Source: Membranihabitans maritimus (GTDB taxonomy: Bacteria > Bacteroidota > Bacteroidia > Chitinophagales > Saprospiraceae). Taken from it: 64,000 nucleotides of DNA. A model generated the notes under the pieces. The model saw only the letters and a list, made by a program, of their open reading frames with translations, did not search any database and was not told the origin of the DNA. Position numbers and translations under genes: made by a program. Every line of letters begins with the position of its first letter. Position 1 is the first letter of the stretch. The stretch covers positions 1 to 64,000 of the forward strand of contig NZ_JAJSLW010000006.1 of the NCBI RefSeq assembly GCF_021729145.1, given 5' to 3'. This document shows, piece by piece, positions 36,786 to 46,097 of the stretch.

Positions 36786-37551
36786 TTTTTTTCTAATTGT
36801 ATTGTCTTTTTGGATTGTATCCATCTTTTGTTCTTGTGAAGAATATCAGGAGGGTTGCATGGACTCCAATGCTATCAATTACGACTATCAGAATGAACTA
36901 CCCTGTTGTTGTGAGTATCCCAGAATTCAATTCCAGACAACACTGAAAGACAATGAAGGTCGCAAGGCCTTTACAGACACCTTTTACCTGGAGGATAGCA
37001 CCCCATTCCTGGTAAATGAAATATCTTTTATTGCTTCTGAAGTTTTGGTAGAAAATCAGTCCGGAATCCGGATGGGCCCCACGGATAGCTTAATTGGCTA
37101 TATAATCTCACCAGACATTTTACCGGTACGTGTGAGTCAAGTCAACAGTACCGGGGCTTCCTTTATTCAAAATGACAGTTTTAGAAATACATCCTTTCAA
37201 ATTCGAAATATACCCGGGATAGCATCTTTCGTCCCCGAAGACTTCCCGATAGATCACCCTTTCAGAGATAGTGTACTATACAACTTTACAGAAAAAAGAT
37301 GGAATTATTTAAAGATCAGATTAGATTTTCCCGGTGAACAGCCCTTAAACTTTGAATTTTCGGGGGAAGAAATTAATTTACCTGTTTCAATGCAGGGAAA
37401 ATGGGGGAAAATAAAAGGAAAAAATCTAACGATAAACTTCCTGGTAAATGCTAATCACCTTATGAGAGGAATAACTTTAGACCTCTCCAACGAAACTAAA
37501 CGTTCCATTATCATGGATAATATGTCCGGCGTATTTGAACCACCGGAATAA
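36757..37551 (+). CDS. MbnP-like copper-binding lipoprotein
   Basis: A 264-residue lipoprotein (Cys 25 or 27 after SIFCSC) with an N-terminal Cys-rich segment (GCMDSNAINYDYQNELPCCCEYP) and then the MbnP-type beta-sandwich. Supporting segments are IQFQTTLKDNEGRKAFTDTFYL, VNEISFIASEVLVEN, and ITLDLSNETKRS near the end. In characterised systems MbnP binds copper using a Trp oxidised to kynurenine by its partner MbnH. A Trp is present in TEKRWNYLKIRLDFPG at the position where family members often carry one. It overlaps the exonuclease gene by 29 bp and is followed by an MbnH-like peroxidase after 30 bp in the same frame. Identification rests on these segments and on the partner gene. Confidence 0.75.
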   Translation: MLINSPGKINFFLIVLSFWIVSIFCSCEEYQEGCMDSNAINYDYQNELPCCCEYPRIQFQTTLKDNEGRKAFTDTFYLEDSTPFLVNEISFIASEVLVENQSGIRMGPTDSLIGYIISPDILPVRVSQVNSTGASFIQNDSFRNTSFQIRNIPGIASFVPEDFPIDHPFRDSVLYNFTEKRWNYLKIRLDFPGEQPLNFEFSGEEINLPVSMQGKWGKIKGKNLTINFLVNANHLMRGITLDLSNETKRSIIMDNMSGVFEPPE

Positions 37552-37581
37552 ACCTGTTACTTTATTGAACCGTATTACCTA

Positions 37582-38802
37582 TTGCATAGTTATTTATATA
37601 CAATAGCGCCCCGATACCAGAAAAGAAATAAGAAATTCAAAAAAGTGGCTATACGAAACGGTAAATCATATTACTCTTTTTCACCGGTAGGTTTCGTCAG
37701 GAAGAAAAACAGTTATCTTTTGTTCTTCTCTCTTGTCATTATTATAATCACTTTTTCTTGCCAAAAGGAAAAAACACCAGACATTGATAATCAGGACTTA
37801 TCTGAAATACCCTTTTCACCGCAAGAGTACAAGCTGGAAACATCGTCAAACTACCCAGAGATGAACATACCCAGTGACAATACATTGACGGTCGAGGGTA
37901 TCAGCCTGGGACGGTCATTATTCTACGATCCTATTATGTCCATAGATAGTACCATATCGTGTTCCAGTTGTCACATCCATGAACGGGGCTTCAAAGATAA
38001 TTCCGCTCTTTCTACAGGAATTGATGGCCGGGTAGGAAGAAGGAGCAGCATGAGCTTATTAAATGTTGGATACAATCGATCCAACCTATTCTGGGATGGA
38101 AGGCAACCCGATCTGGAGTCACAAATTACAGCCCCTGTTGAAGATCCCAATGAATTGGGGCATAATTGGCCAGCATTGTTAGATAAACTCCAAAATCACC
38201 ATGAATACCCCGTCAAATTCAGAAAGGCATTTGGTATAATAAAATCCACAGACATCAATGAAGCCCTAGTATCAAAAGCAATTGCACAATTTGAACGCAC
38301 TTTAGTCAGTAGTGGAAATTCCAGGTACGATCGTATATTAAGAGGAGAAGCTACTTTCACAGACGATGAATTACAGGGCTATTTGATGTTTTTTGACGTT
38401 GTACCGGACCTTCCCGATGCAGAATGCGGTCATTGTCATACAGAACCCTTTTTTACTACCTTCGAATTTAAAAATAACGGCATAGAGGCTGTAGAAAATT
38501 TAACTGATTTTATTGATAAAGGCAGAGGTGAGGTAACCGGGGAAGTATTAGATAACGGTAAATTTAAAATTCCTACGCTGATTAATGTATTTGAAACAGC
38601 TCCATACATGCACGATGGGAGGTTTAGTACAATGGAAGAAGTTATGGAGCACTACAACTCAGGTGGTCATCGGCAATTAAATACAGACCCTCTTATCCGT
38701 CCACTTGGTCTGAGTAATCGCGAAGTAGAGCAAGTTCTTGCCTTTATCAAAACACTTACAGATTCATCATTTTTAAAGAATCCAGATTATTCGAAACCGT
38801 AA
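37582..38802 (+). CDS. MbnH/MauG-like di-heme cytochrome c peroxidase lipoprotein
   Basis: A di-heme protein of the MauG/CcpA family. It has two CxxCH motifs, CSSCH (127-131) and CGHCH (282-286), and signature segments GRSLFYDPIMS, GVDGR-like GIDGRVGRRSSMSLLN, LFWDGRQPDLESQ, PTLINVFETAPYMHDGRFST and HYNSGG. A lipobox (TFSC, Cys 60) places it in the periplasm or outer membrane. There is no ATG before the lipobox: the start given is TTG at 37582, and GTG at 37645 is an alternative. The frame is open from just after the MbnP stop, with the two genes in the same frame. With the MbnP-like neighbour it probably oxidises a Trp on that protein. Confidence 0.88.
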   Translation: MHSYLYTIAPRYQKRNKKFKKVAIRNGKSYYSFSPVGFVRKKNSYLLFFSLVIIIITFSCQKEKTPDIDNQDLSEIPFSPQEYKLETSSNYPEMNIPSDNTLTVEGISLGRSLFYDPIMSIDSTISCSSCHIHERGFKDNSALSTGIDGRVGRRSSMSLLNVGYNRSNLFWDGRQPDLESQITAPVEDPNELGHNWPALLDKLQNHHEYPVKFRKAFGIIKSTDINEALVSKAIAQFERTLVSSGNSRYDRILRGEATFTDDELQGYLMFFDVVPDLPDAECGHCHTEPFFTTFEFKNNGIEAVENLTDFIDKGRGEVTGEVLDNGKFKIPTLINVFETAPYMHDGRFSTMEEVMEHYNSGGHRQLNTDPLIRPLGLSNREVEQVLAFIKTLTDSSFLKNPDYSKP

Positions 38803-39063
38803 AAAATCTTGGTTTACTGCCACAAAACACACTCTTCTCACAATTATTTTCGTAACAAATACACCATAATTGATTATTAAATATCTATAAATCAATAAAT
38901 TAGTTTTAAAAACCATAAAAACAAAAGTAACATTATACAATTTTTGTCTTATTGATTTTGATTAATATTATCCATATTTACAATATCGAAGAAAAGGAAA
39001 GACTTATTCGATCAAAAATATATAATAGTTTTGGATATGTTCATGGGATTATAATTTGCAGAA
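38803..39063. other. AT-rich intergenic region before a convergent terminator
   Basis: No gene is visible. A TAGTTTTG at 39026-39033 matches the TAnnTTTG -7 consensus on the plus strand; a transcript from it would be about 60 bases and end at the terminator at 39064. Confidence 0.3.
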
Positions 39064-39097
39064 GCGAGTCATAAATCATAGTGTGACTCGCTTTTTT
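39064..39097 (+). terminator. Rho-independent terminator
   Basis: GCGAGTCA (39064-39071) and TGACTCGC (39084-39091) form a perfect 8-bp stem with a 12-base loop, followed by six T's on the plus strand. The hairpin also overlaps the stop of the convergent exonuclease gene and could act in both directions. The last plus-strand gene ends 262 bp earlier. Confidence 0.8.
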
Positions 39098-39785
39098 ATT
39101 TTTCCAGCAATTCTTTCAAAGTTTGAACTTTCAAGTGCTTTAACTTCCTCAATAATTTCATAAAAATTACGCCTGTAATCGCAGCATCACCCATGGCAGA
39201 ATGTCTGTCGTGAAATGCTAATTCAAATTCAGAGGCAATCTCATCCAGTGTAGGTACTTGATTAATAAATTTATCATAAACAAATTTAATAGGGAAACAC
39301 CTCTTATACATCATAGCCGTATCTAAGACGGGGTTAACCAATTTACACCCCCAGTGCCTGTTCAAGGATTTATTGATCATAGCTATATCAAATCCAATAT
39401 GATGTCCAACAATCACTGTACCGGCTAATTCCGGAATGATCGTTTCTAAAAAGGACTCTTCTGTTATTCCTGATTTCAGATCATCCATAGTAAGACCGTG
39501 GATACTCACACTATCCTTTTTAAAATGGTCCTGATATACCAATGTATGATATGCCCTACCGGGGAACATTTCATAATTTAGTATAGGGATTAACCCCACA
39601 GAAATTATCCTGTCTTCATCTACATCCAGGCCGGTAGTTTCTAGATCCAAAACCTTAAATTCAAAACTTTCTGCATGCTGATTTAAGTTAATTTTCTCTG
39701 TTTTCTTCATGTAATCTTTCCACCACTCAGGTAAATGAGGAGCGTGATTATTAGAAGATTTTTTCTTTCTATTAAATAAAAACAT
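39096..39785 (-). CDS. DEDDh 3'-5' exonuclease (DnaQ-like)
   Basis: A 229-residue cytoplasmic nuclease with motif I VLDLETTGLDVDEDRIISVG, motif II GHHIGFDIAMINKSL and motif III FHDRHSAMGDAAITG. Before the domain there is a basic, aromatic leader (NRKKKSSNNHAPHLPEWWKDYMKKTE). It lies 193 bp downstream of the cNMP/CBS/DUF294 gene on the same strand. Such pairs of a DUF294-type nucleotidyltransferase protein and a DnaQ-like exonuclease recur in many bacteria as far as I recall, suggesting they act together on a nucleotide or nucleic-acid target. The substrate is unknown. Confidence 0.93.
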   Translation of the reverse strand: MFLFNRKKKSSNNHAPHLPEWWKDYMKKTEKINLNQHAESFEFKVLDLETTGLDVDEDRIISVGLIPILNYEMFPGRAYHTLVYQDHFKKDSVSIHGLTMDDLKSGITEESFLETIIPELAGTVIVGHHIGFDIAMINKSLNRHWGCKLVNPVLDTAMMYKRCFPIKFVYDKFINQVPTLDEIASEFELAFHDRHSAMGDAAITGVIFMKLLRKLKHLKVQTLKELLEK

Positions 39786-39978
39786 TTAAGTTGTTTAATA
39801 ATGCATGTTAAAATTAATACTATGTGGTTGAATCATCCCAGGGGATATCGATGGGGCAAGACGAACCTCATTTTGAATTTTATCCCCATAGGGCTGGGAC
39901 GAAAAATAGGTGATCGATAGCTTTCGGGAAAGTGATCAATGACATATCAGTAACTTAAAAATTTGTTTTTAAACGGCT

Positions 39979-41925
39979 TTATAAGAAAAAATTCAGTTGA
40001 AACCTAACATTAAGTACGTCTTGAAGCTGGCCTATTGGTTTAAAGCTATTCCTCAATAGCATTCTCTGTATTTTGTTTAGCTGATTTGGTGTAATATACC
40101 TGCCGTTATCCGAATTTTTAATACCATTTAAAGCCCTTAGCCTAAGAAGAATCTCATAGGCAGTAATAGCGTCCCGGTACATTTCTTCATTTTTATTATC
40201 AATTTCAGCCAGTTTTTCATATCGCTGAATAGTATTATTCATTCTCTCTACCTTTTGCTCAAGAACCAAAACTCTTGCAGCATCCACCAACGGCAACATA
40301 GCCCTTTGTTTAATATCAAATTGGTCTTTATGAGCACCATTCTTCTCAAGAATAAAATTTCTAAAGAAACTCAGGGGAGGGGGTGTTTCTACGGCATATT
40401 TCGCCAGGTACGTGAGAAAAATACGGTGATCATGAACCATATTCATTATATATCCTGTCAACTGCTTTGTCAACTCAACATCCCCATAAACCGAACGGTA
40501 ATCCATAAATATATTGGCGTGTAAAATCGATTCATTATCGGGTGAATGGATCCATTGGCGAAATTGTCCTTTCCATTCCCTGATCGACATACACCACTTG
40601 GGATTATTGGCCATCATCTTGGCAGGACATTCCTTAAAACCACATATTTTGAGAATCTCGACTACCTTTGTAGCCAGTTCGAGGAAAAAAGATTTGACCA
40701 TAGAATAATTTTCATGATCCACTTCTTCGAAAATTAGTGCATGATCCTGATCTGTTCTCAAAATCTGCTCCCTCCTTCCCAGGGATCCGATGGCGACCCA
40801 TGAAAACTTGACAGGGGGTGACTCCCCGGTTTCACTTTTAATTTTTCGCAAGGAAATCTCAATGGCTCGTACCAACAGAGAATCATTTATGGCCGTCATC
40901 ACATCAGAAACAAAGGTGATTGATACTTCCTGATATAAGTACTTCTCCAATAGTAAATCAGCTTTATCCCTTATTTTCTTTAATGTTTCGGGATTCCTGG
41001 TTTTCTTCATTTGTTTAATGATAATCCCCGGACTATTTCCCTGGTAAGCCAGTAACTCACTTTCTGAAAAAACACCTTTTACCGGTGTTTCGTCAGACCC
41101 ATCTTCAGTCATGACTATATGGTTGATCCCATTGTGTAACATAACGATTTGGGCATCTGCATAGGAAGTCCCTACTGGAAGACAAATAACCGGTGTATTC
41201 ATCACCCCCTGGATAGGTTTATCCGGGTCAAACTCCCCTCTTCCTACCATCCGACGCATATCAGAATCAGTAACAATTCCCCTGGGGAAAAAATTATCAT
41301 TGACTACGACAATGGACCCTACATTTTCATCCGTCATAATCTTGGCAGCTTCCGAAACCGTAGTTCCAGGCTTACATACTATTGGAACCCTTCCAATCGA
41401 TAATTTTTGGATCTCCACTAATCGGTCTTCCTGAAGCAACTGCTCATTGTGGCTAATAAAAACTAATCCATCCGTATTATGACCTTCTTTTTTATTTCTA
41501 GTTCCGGCAGCAAAACTGGAAGCCAAGAAATATCCTACTTTGGGGTTGTTAATCATAATATCTCTGATATCCGCCGTATGAATCGCATATAAAATCGACT
41601 CCTCCTGAGCTGTCCCTGTGGATAAATATGGCTGCTCAGCTATCAAAGGCCGGATCCCAAATACATCACCCTCATCACACACATCAATTAAAATATTATT
41701 TCCTCCCTCCATTCTCTCTAACTTCACAGCCCCTTTCCGGATAACATAAAAGTACTGATTCGGAGCAGCCCCCTGGTGGAATACTACCTCCCCTTTCTCT
41801 ACATATTTTATTTTTATATTATTTAGGAGCAAATTCAAATTGGGATCTGTCATCATCGAAAAAGGAGGAAAACGGACTAAAAAATCCTTAATCCGGTCAC
41901 TTAATACGTTTGAATCTTTGGTCAT
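39979..41925 (-). CDS. cNMP-binding, CBS-pair and DUF294 nucleotidyltransferase-like protein
   Basis: A 648-residue cytoplasmic signalling protein. Residues 1-135 are a cyclic-nucleotide-binding fold (GEVVFHQGAAPNQYFYVIRKGAVKLER, EGDVFGIRPL). Residues 170-300 contain two CBS motifs (MTDENVGSIVVVND, VKGVFSESELL). Residues 330-500 are the GlnD-like DUF294 nucleotidyltransferase, with GSLGRREQ (380-387) and the metal-binding DQD (392-394). The rest is a helical substrate-binding domain (LSFFRNFILEKNG, DAARVLVLEQKV). It should transfer nucleotides or bind them under control of adenine nucleotides and cNMP. Its start overlaps the stop of the preceding secreted protease gene as ATGA, so the two are translationally coupled. 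Confidence 0.93.
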   Translation of the reverse strand: MTKDSNVLSDRIKDFLVRFPPFSMMTDPNLNLLLNNIKIKYVEKGEVVFHQGAAPNQYFYVIRKGAVKLERMEGGNNILIDVCDEGDVFGIRPLIAEQPYLSTGTAQEESILYAIHTADIRDIMINNPKVGYFLASSFAAGTRNKKEGHNTDGLVFISHNEQLLQEDRLVEIQKLSIGRVPIVCKPGTTVSEAAKIMTDENVGSIVVVNDNFFPRGIVTDSDMRRMVGRGEFDPDKPIQGVMNTPVICLPVGTSYADAQIVMLHNGINHIVMTEDGSDETPVKGVFSESELLAYQGNSPGIIIKQMKKTRNPETLKKIRDKADLLLEKYLYQEVSITFVSDVMTAINDSLLVRAIEISLRKIKSETGESPPVKFSWVAIGSLGRREQILRTDQDHALIFEEVDHENYSMVKSFFLELATKVVEILKICGFKECPAKMMANNPKWCMSIREWKGQFRQWIHSPDNESILHANIFMDYRSVYGDVELTKQLTGYIMNMVHDHRIFLTYLAKYAVETPPPLSFFRNFILEKNGAHKDQFDIKQRAMLPLVDAARVLVLEQKVERMNNTIQRYEKLAEIDNKNEEMYRDAITAYEILLRLRALNGIKNSDNGRYITPNQLNKIQRMLLRNSFKPIGQLQDVLNVRFQLNFFL

Positions 41926-44900
41926 TGTACATTAATCATTTTTGAAATTAATTGTCCATTCTCTATTTCCACTACAGTAAAGTATACTCCTGGTATCCAG
42001 CTGCCTGTCAAAATAGAAAAACTCATCGAATAAGGTTGCAAATCTTCCGCATATATCAACTGTCCCGTATTGTTGTATACTCTGAATTTCTTCCAATTAA
42101 ACTCACTGGCCTTTTCAATATTCAAAATATTAGTAACGGGATTGGGAAATAACTTTAATAAGGGGCGCTTTTCAACTTGTAATTCTGTACTTACCATAGG
42201 ATCCACAAGAATAGGAATGTTAACAATGCCGGACCAGGAATTGTCCTCACTGACTACTGATACAGAAAAAGAATCCAATGCTGCAGCACCTTCCGTATTA
42301 TCATATAAAACACTTCCTGACAGGACTTCCATTCCCGTCCAGGTTTGGCCCGTAGTTATAACCTGCCCTCCTAAAGAAAGTACCCCTTTACCTGGCTGGC
42401 TAACAAGCTGAAATTCCAATTCTTCCAAATTCTCGAATACCAACTCATTTTCTGACAATATCTCCATGCCTCCGGGGGACACCCGTATCGTATCAACCTT
42501 ATAGGCTAATTCTTCGGCTTCATTGATACCACATAGTTGCAATTGCCACGACTGCAAAACCCCTCCTGCTCCCACAATACTATCTCGGATACGAAACGTC
42601 CATATCCCCTCGGATTCCAGCGTATACAAAGGAGCCAAAGGCCTATACGGTTTCACCAAAGTCCCTGAAGACAACCGGCAATCCGTCTTGCTTACGGCCT
42701 CATCGTCAAAGCTAATATCCAGGTTCAAATTCCTTACGCCGCATTCACCTTTATAAAGAAATACGCTCATACTATCTTTTTCCAGGGTCATTTGGATTTG
42801 GTTGACTGATTCATGGAATCCCATTATATTTCGCACATTAATATCATCTATTTGGAAATTCTCTGAGACTTCAATTTGGGAAATAATACTCCCCGTATCG
42901 CTCCCTCCCACTCCCGAAGGCAAACCTTCCGGGGTAAATTCCCGGCAATCATAGAGGGCCGTCTGAAACGCCTGAACTGCCAAAGACGAATCCACACCAC
43001 AAGAATTATGAGGTAGAATTCTCCAGAAATAAACCGTTCCCTGATCCAGTTGCGAGGTAGATGGAAAGGAATCTGCCGAAATAGAGGTTTCGGAAATTGC
43101 TAAATTATTTTCGGGAAATTCAGGAGAAGGGCTAACTTGTATCGTATAATAATCTGCATTTACCGATCCATCCCATTCAAAAGACGGCAGTACATTTACT
43201 TGTTGCGCTCCATCCATAGGTACTTCCAATTCCAGGTCATCATACTGGTTATTAATCACAATCATCCTGACAGTCCTATACAATGTATCAAGCGAGGGGG
43301 CCTTCGCCTTTACTGTAAACTCAACAGTATCTGATTGGAAGCCGGGATCAATATCAAAATCTATTACCATTTCCTGTCCGACCAGAATTGTTTTTTTAGA
43401 AAGGTCAATTCCAATATCGTCATATTGATTAGTTATGGAAAAAGTTACGGAATCAGAAAATCCCAGGACAGGAAATGGATTTAATTTCACCTGGGGCTCA
43501 TCGGGTAAACAAACAATCTGAGTACCCGGCGAAATATTAATACCAAAGGTAGGACTAGAAGGATTTTGAACAGATATATTTTCATCCGATACGTCATAAA
43601 AAATATGTTCAAATCCCTGAATCATAAATCGGACACTATCTGAGACAATATTGGGTACCTGAACATTTTCTTCCCCGTCATTCTCCGTCTTTTCATTTAA
43701 TATATACGGATAAGTATATCCACCGTCTGTAGACATTTTTATCAGGACGTGCGAGGCCGACACGGGTGCGATATTTGTATTGGCCACTTCCCACTGAACA
43801 GTAACAAAATCTCCTGCGTACAGTTCATCAGCAGTACTATTAGGAAAATCTAGAAAAAAAGGCCCGGCATTGGAAGTAGCATGTATAGAAATATCCTCTC
43901 GGGCTGTCCCTCCAGACTCTTCATTATTGTCCCGTACCGTAATACCAAAGTCCAAGTTTCTTGAATAAGTAGGTAAAACTTCTTCATCGCTTTCATCATT
44001 TGATAAAAGAGTATTCCATTGTGGGAAATAACGAATAGCACTCGTATCGGGGGGAAATGATCGAAATGAAGGTGCGGACTGAATAGGTTCCCCAAGTGGT
44101 GAAATGGGACCCAAATTGTATTGCTCCCAGGTATAATATAATTGATCCCCGTCTTCATCAAATGCCTCTGCGGTCAAAAAGAACGGTGTCTTAATAGGGA
44201 TACTGAGATTATCTACGGGCACAAACGATATTTCGGGCACTGAATTTCCCTTCTCGACCAAGGCAACACAACTATTCCCCTGCCCACTTAATATATAATT
44301 ATTCATTTCATCCAATGACCCCCCGTGAAAATAAAGTGGTCCCGAAACGGTAGTTAAGTTTTCAGGTCCACAGGCACCTATATAGCTCATAATAGTAGAT
44401 CCGCTACCTGGTTCAAAAGCCGTTGAATTACTTCGTTGGGTCGTATTGACAGAGGGGCAATTAGACCAGGTGTGTTGTGCTCCGAGTTGATGTCCTAATT
44501 CATGGGTAAGCACTCTTACATATTCTGACAAATTCCTCGTTAAGTCACATGAAAGCGCCCGACCTTTATTAGTATTGCACACCGTACCTATTCCCGAGGA
44601 TACACCTGCAGTCCCTGACCCACAATCTGTAGCCAATAAGTGTCCAAGATCATAATTTTCGAATCCAATAACATCATTAAACAAATCACCCACAGAACTA
44701 AGCATAGAACTGTTATTCCCTTCCCGGTAAGGATCGTCTTCCAGGTATATTAATTCCTCTGACTCGGCCATTATCTCGAATTTCACTCCTATTTCCCTTT
44801 GAAACACCAAATTCACTCTTCCAAAAACCCTATTGACCTGCTCCAACACCGAAGCAACTGTCCCCCCATTTCTTTGGGCATACGTATCTGTAGTACTTAT

Positions 44901-45479
44901 AGCCAAATCATATACCTTCAGAGATGTTTGTTCTGCCCTCCGAATATTAACTGAAGATATAGGAGAGTCCTCACTTTTATCAACCCCCTGATGCGTAAGA
45001 CAATGCCCCAATGATATTTCCTGTCTATCCGACTCTTTCGACACTTTACGATCATAAAAGACAATATAATCTCTTTCATTTAATTGTTCGACCACAACTT
45101 TTTTTCCTCTTACAAAAAACACAGCATCCAGCGCTTCCCGACCAAGGGTCAGGATACCACTGGTTTGTTCATTTTTTATAGTATAAGAGCGGATAAAGGG
45201 ATACTTTTCCTGAAGGTCCTTTGACAAAACCGGAGCGACTTCCATTTCGAACGACATGGGTTCTTCATTCCCTGGGAGTGGCAATGTAACCTTTGTCTCT
45301 GAATGAACATCCGGCCATTTGCCAAGTTTAAAAATCTTTGCGCTAATGGGAAAGTTTCGTTCTTTGATAATCGGTCGATAGAACTCTTCTCCAGTACTAT
45401 AGTGCTGCCATTCCTGTGCAGAAACCGGTAGCAAAGAACCGAAAATAAGGGACAAAATAATACATGTCGATACCTTCAT
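41922..45479 (-). CDS. secreted reprolysin-type metalloprotease with P domain and T9SS sorting domain
   Basis: The frame is open to 45560, but the ATG at 45479 is preferred because it begins with a signal peptide (MKVSTCIILSLIFGSLLPVSAQ); the product is 1185 residues. After a propeptide-like part, the catalytic domain has the zinc motif HELGHQLGAQH (326-336) and the Met-turn region SGSTIMSYIGACG. Ig/FN3-like modules follow. A proprotein-convertase P domain (CREFTPEGLPSG to SWQLQLCG) and a T9SS type A domain (LFPNPVTNILNIEKA, KFRVYNNTGQLIYAEDL, ISKMINVQ) close the protein, so it is a cell-surface or secreted protease of the M12B/M43-like zincins. It overlaps the DUF294 gene by 4 bp, an unexpected pairing. 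Confidence 0.92.
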   Translation of the reverse strand: MKVSTCIILSLIFGSLLPVSAQEWQHYSTGEEFYRPIIKERNFPISAKIFKLGKWPDVHSETKVTLPLPGNEEPMSFEMEVAPVLSKDLQEKYPFIRSYTIKNEQTSGILTLGREALDAVFFVRGKKVVVEQLNERDYIVFYDRKVSKESDRQEISLGHCLTHQGVDKSEDSPISSVNIRRAEQTSLKVYDLAISTTDTYAQRNGGTVASVLEQVNRVFGRVNLVFQREIGVKFEIMAESEELIYLEDDPYREGNNSSMLSSVGDLFNDVIGFENYDLGHLLATDCGSGTAGVSSGIGTVCNTNKGRALSCDLTRNLSEYVRVLTHELGHQLGAQHTWSNCPSVNTTQRSNSTAFEPGSGSTIMSYIGACGPENLTTVSGPLYFHGGSLDEMNNYILSGQGNSCVALVEKGNSVPEISFVPVDNLSIPIKTPFFLTAEAFDEDGDQLYYTWEQYNLGPISPLGEPIQSAPSFRSFPPDTSAIRYFPQWNTLLSNDESDEEVLPTYSRNLDFGITVRDNNEESGGTAREDISIHATSNAGPFFLDFPNSTADELYAGDFVTVQWEVANTNIAPVSASHVLIKMSTDGGYTYPYILNEKTENDGEENVQVPNIVSDSVRFMIQGFEHIFYDVSDENISVQNPSSPTFGINISPGTQIVCLPDEPQVKLNPFPVLGFSDSVTFSITNQYDDIGIDLSKKTILVGQEMVIDFDIDPGFQSDTVEFTVKAKAPSLDTLYRTVRMIVINNQYDDLELEVPMDGAQQVNVLPSFEWDGSVNADYYTIQVSPSPEFPENNLAISETSISADSFPSTSQLDQGTVYFWRILPHNSCGVDSSLAVQAFQTALYDCREFTPEGLPSGVGGSDTGSIISQIEVSENFQIDDINVRNIMGFHESVNQIQMTLEKDSMSVFLYKGECGVRNLNLDISFDDEAVSKTDCRLSSGTLVKPYRPLAPLYTLESEGIWTFRIRDSIVGAGGVLQSWQLQLCGINEAEELAYKVDTIRVSPGGMEILSENELVFENLEELEFQLVSQPGKGVLSLGGQVITTGQTWTGMEVLSGSVLYDNTEGAAALDSFSVSVVSEDNSWSGIVNIPILVDPMVSTELQVEKRPLLKLFPNPVTNILNIEKASEFNWKKFRVYNNTGQLIYAEDLQPYSMSFSILTGSWIPGVYFTVVEIENGQLISKMINVQ

Positions 45480-45632
45480 AAAGTAACTTTTGCTAATTTT
45501 TCTAAAGGTAAAAAATATCCGGATGAAAGACTTATTATGTTGAGGTATGCTTATATTCATTTCCTAAAGTTTTCAAGAAACTCATATAAAATAGACAATC
45601 TTTTTGGCCACCAACGGATTAAAGCCTTCAAA

Positions 45633-45665
45633 TTGTTAAATTTTTGTTAAAAAATGTATCGTTTG
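45633..45665 (+). promoter_or_regulatory. candidate promoter of the Cys-rich peptide gene
   Basis: TTG at 45633-45635 and a -7-like TATCGTTTG at 45657-45665 are 21 bases apart, close to the Bacteroidota pattern (TTG, about 19-21, TAnnTTTG) but with one extra base in the -7 box. A 9-bp hairpin TTTATTATT/AATAATAAA (45674-45694) lies in the expected leader. Confidence 0.35.
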
Positions 45666-45743
45666 TGTTTTTTTTTATTATTATGAATAATAAAATTTAG
45701 AAACAAAAATTAAATACATTTTTTTGAAAAAAAAACCACAACT

Positions 45744-46037
45744 ATGAAAAAATTTATTCTGTTCTTTTCGTTTTTTATAATCAATTTTGTTCTCGGGGTG
45801 ATCGGTCTAAGTAGAATAAGTGTGAATAGCTCGGGGATCATAAGTGAAAATACGGCTTTTGGGTGTATATACGGTCCGACTGGAGAGTGTGTGGAAACGT
45901 GGTATGTAAATGAAAATTATTGCGATGATTATTATCCGGGATGTTGGACTGATCAATATTTGTGCGATTGGTATTGGCAACCTCGACAGGGATGTAATGT
46001 ATCTGCACAAGAAACCTGTTATCAAATTTGTAACTAA
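45744..46037 (+). CDS. small secreted Cys/Tyr/Trp-rich peptide (NVEALA-like architecture)
   Basis: A 97-residue protein. Residues 1-23 are a hydrophobic export signal (MKKFILFFSFFIINFVLGVIG). A short spacer SRISVNSSGIISENTAFG follows. Residues 41-97 hold eight Cys (41, 49, 60, 67, 74, 84, 92, 96), eight Tyr and four Trp, with acidic residues next to several Tyr (NENYCDDYYPGC, CDWYWQP). The layout (signal, short Ser/Asn-rich leader, Cys-rich end) recalls the NVEALA peptides of Bacteroidota, although the NVEALA motif itself is not intact. A six-bladed beta-propeller lipoprotein gene follows after 60 bp, the usual neighbour of such peptides. The eight Cys could form four disulfides. The function is unknown. 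Confidence 0.7.
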   Translation: MKKFILFFSFFIINFVLGVIGLSRISVNSSGIISENTAFGCIYGPTGECVETWYVNENYCDDYYPGCWTDQYLCDWYWQPRQGCNVSAQETCYQICN

Positions 46038-46097
46038 AATTTATATTCTATTTCCTTTAATAGACAACAATAACTTTTTGCAATTCTAATTACTTTA

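Noticed and set aside
43850-44161. Minus-strand frame inside the metalloprotease gene
   Set aside because: It is an alternative frame of a well-supported gene with clear domains; no independent evidence.
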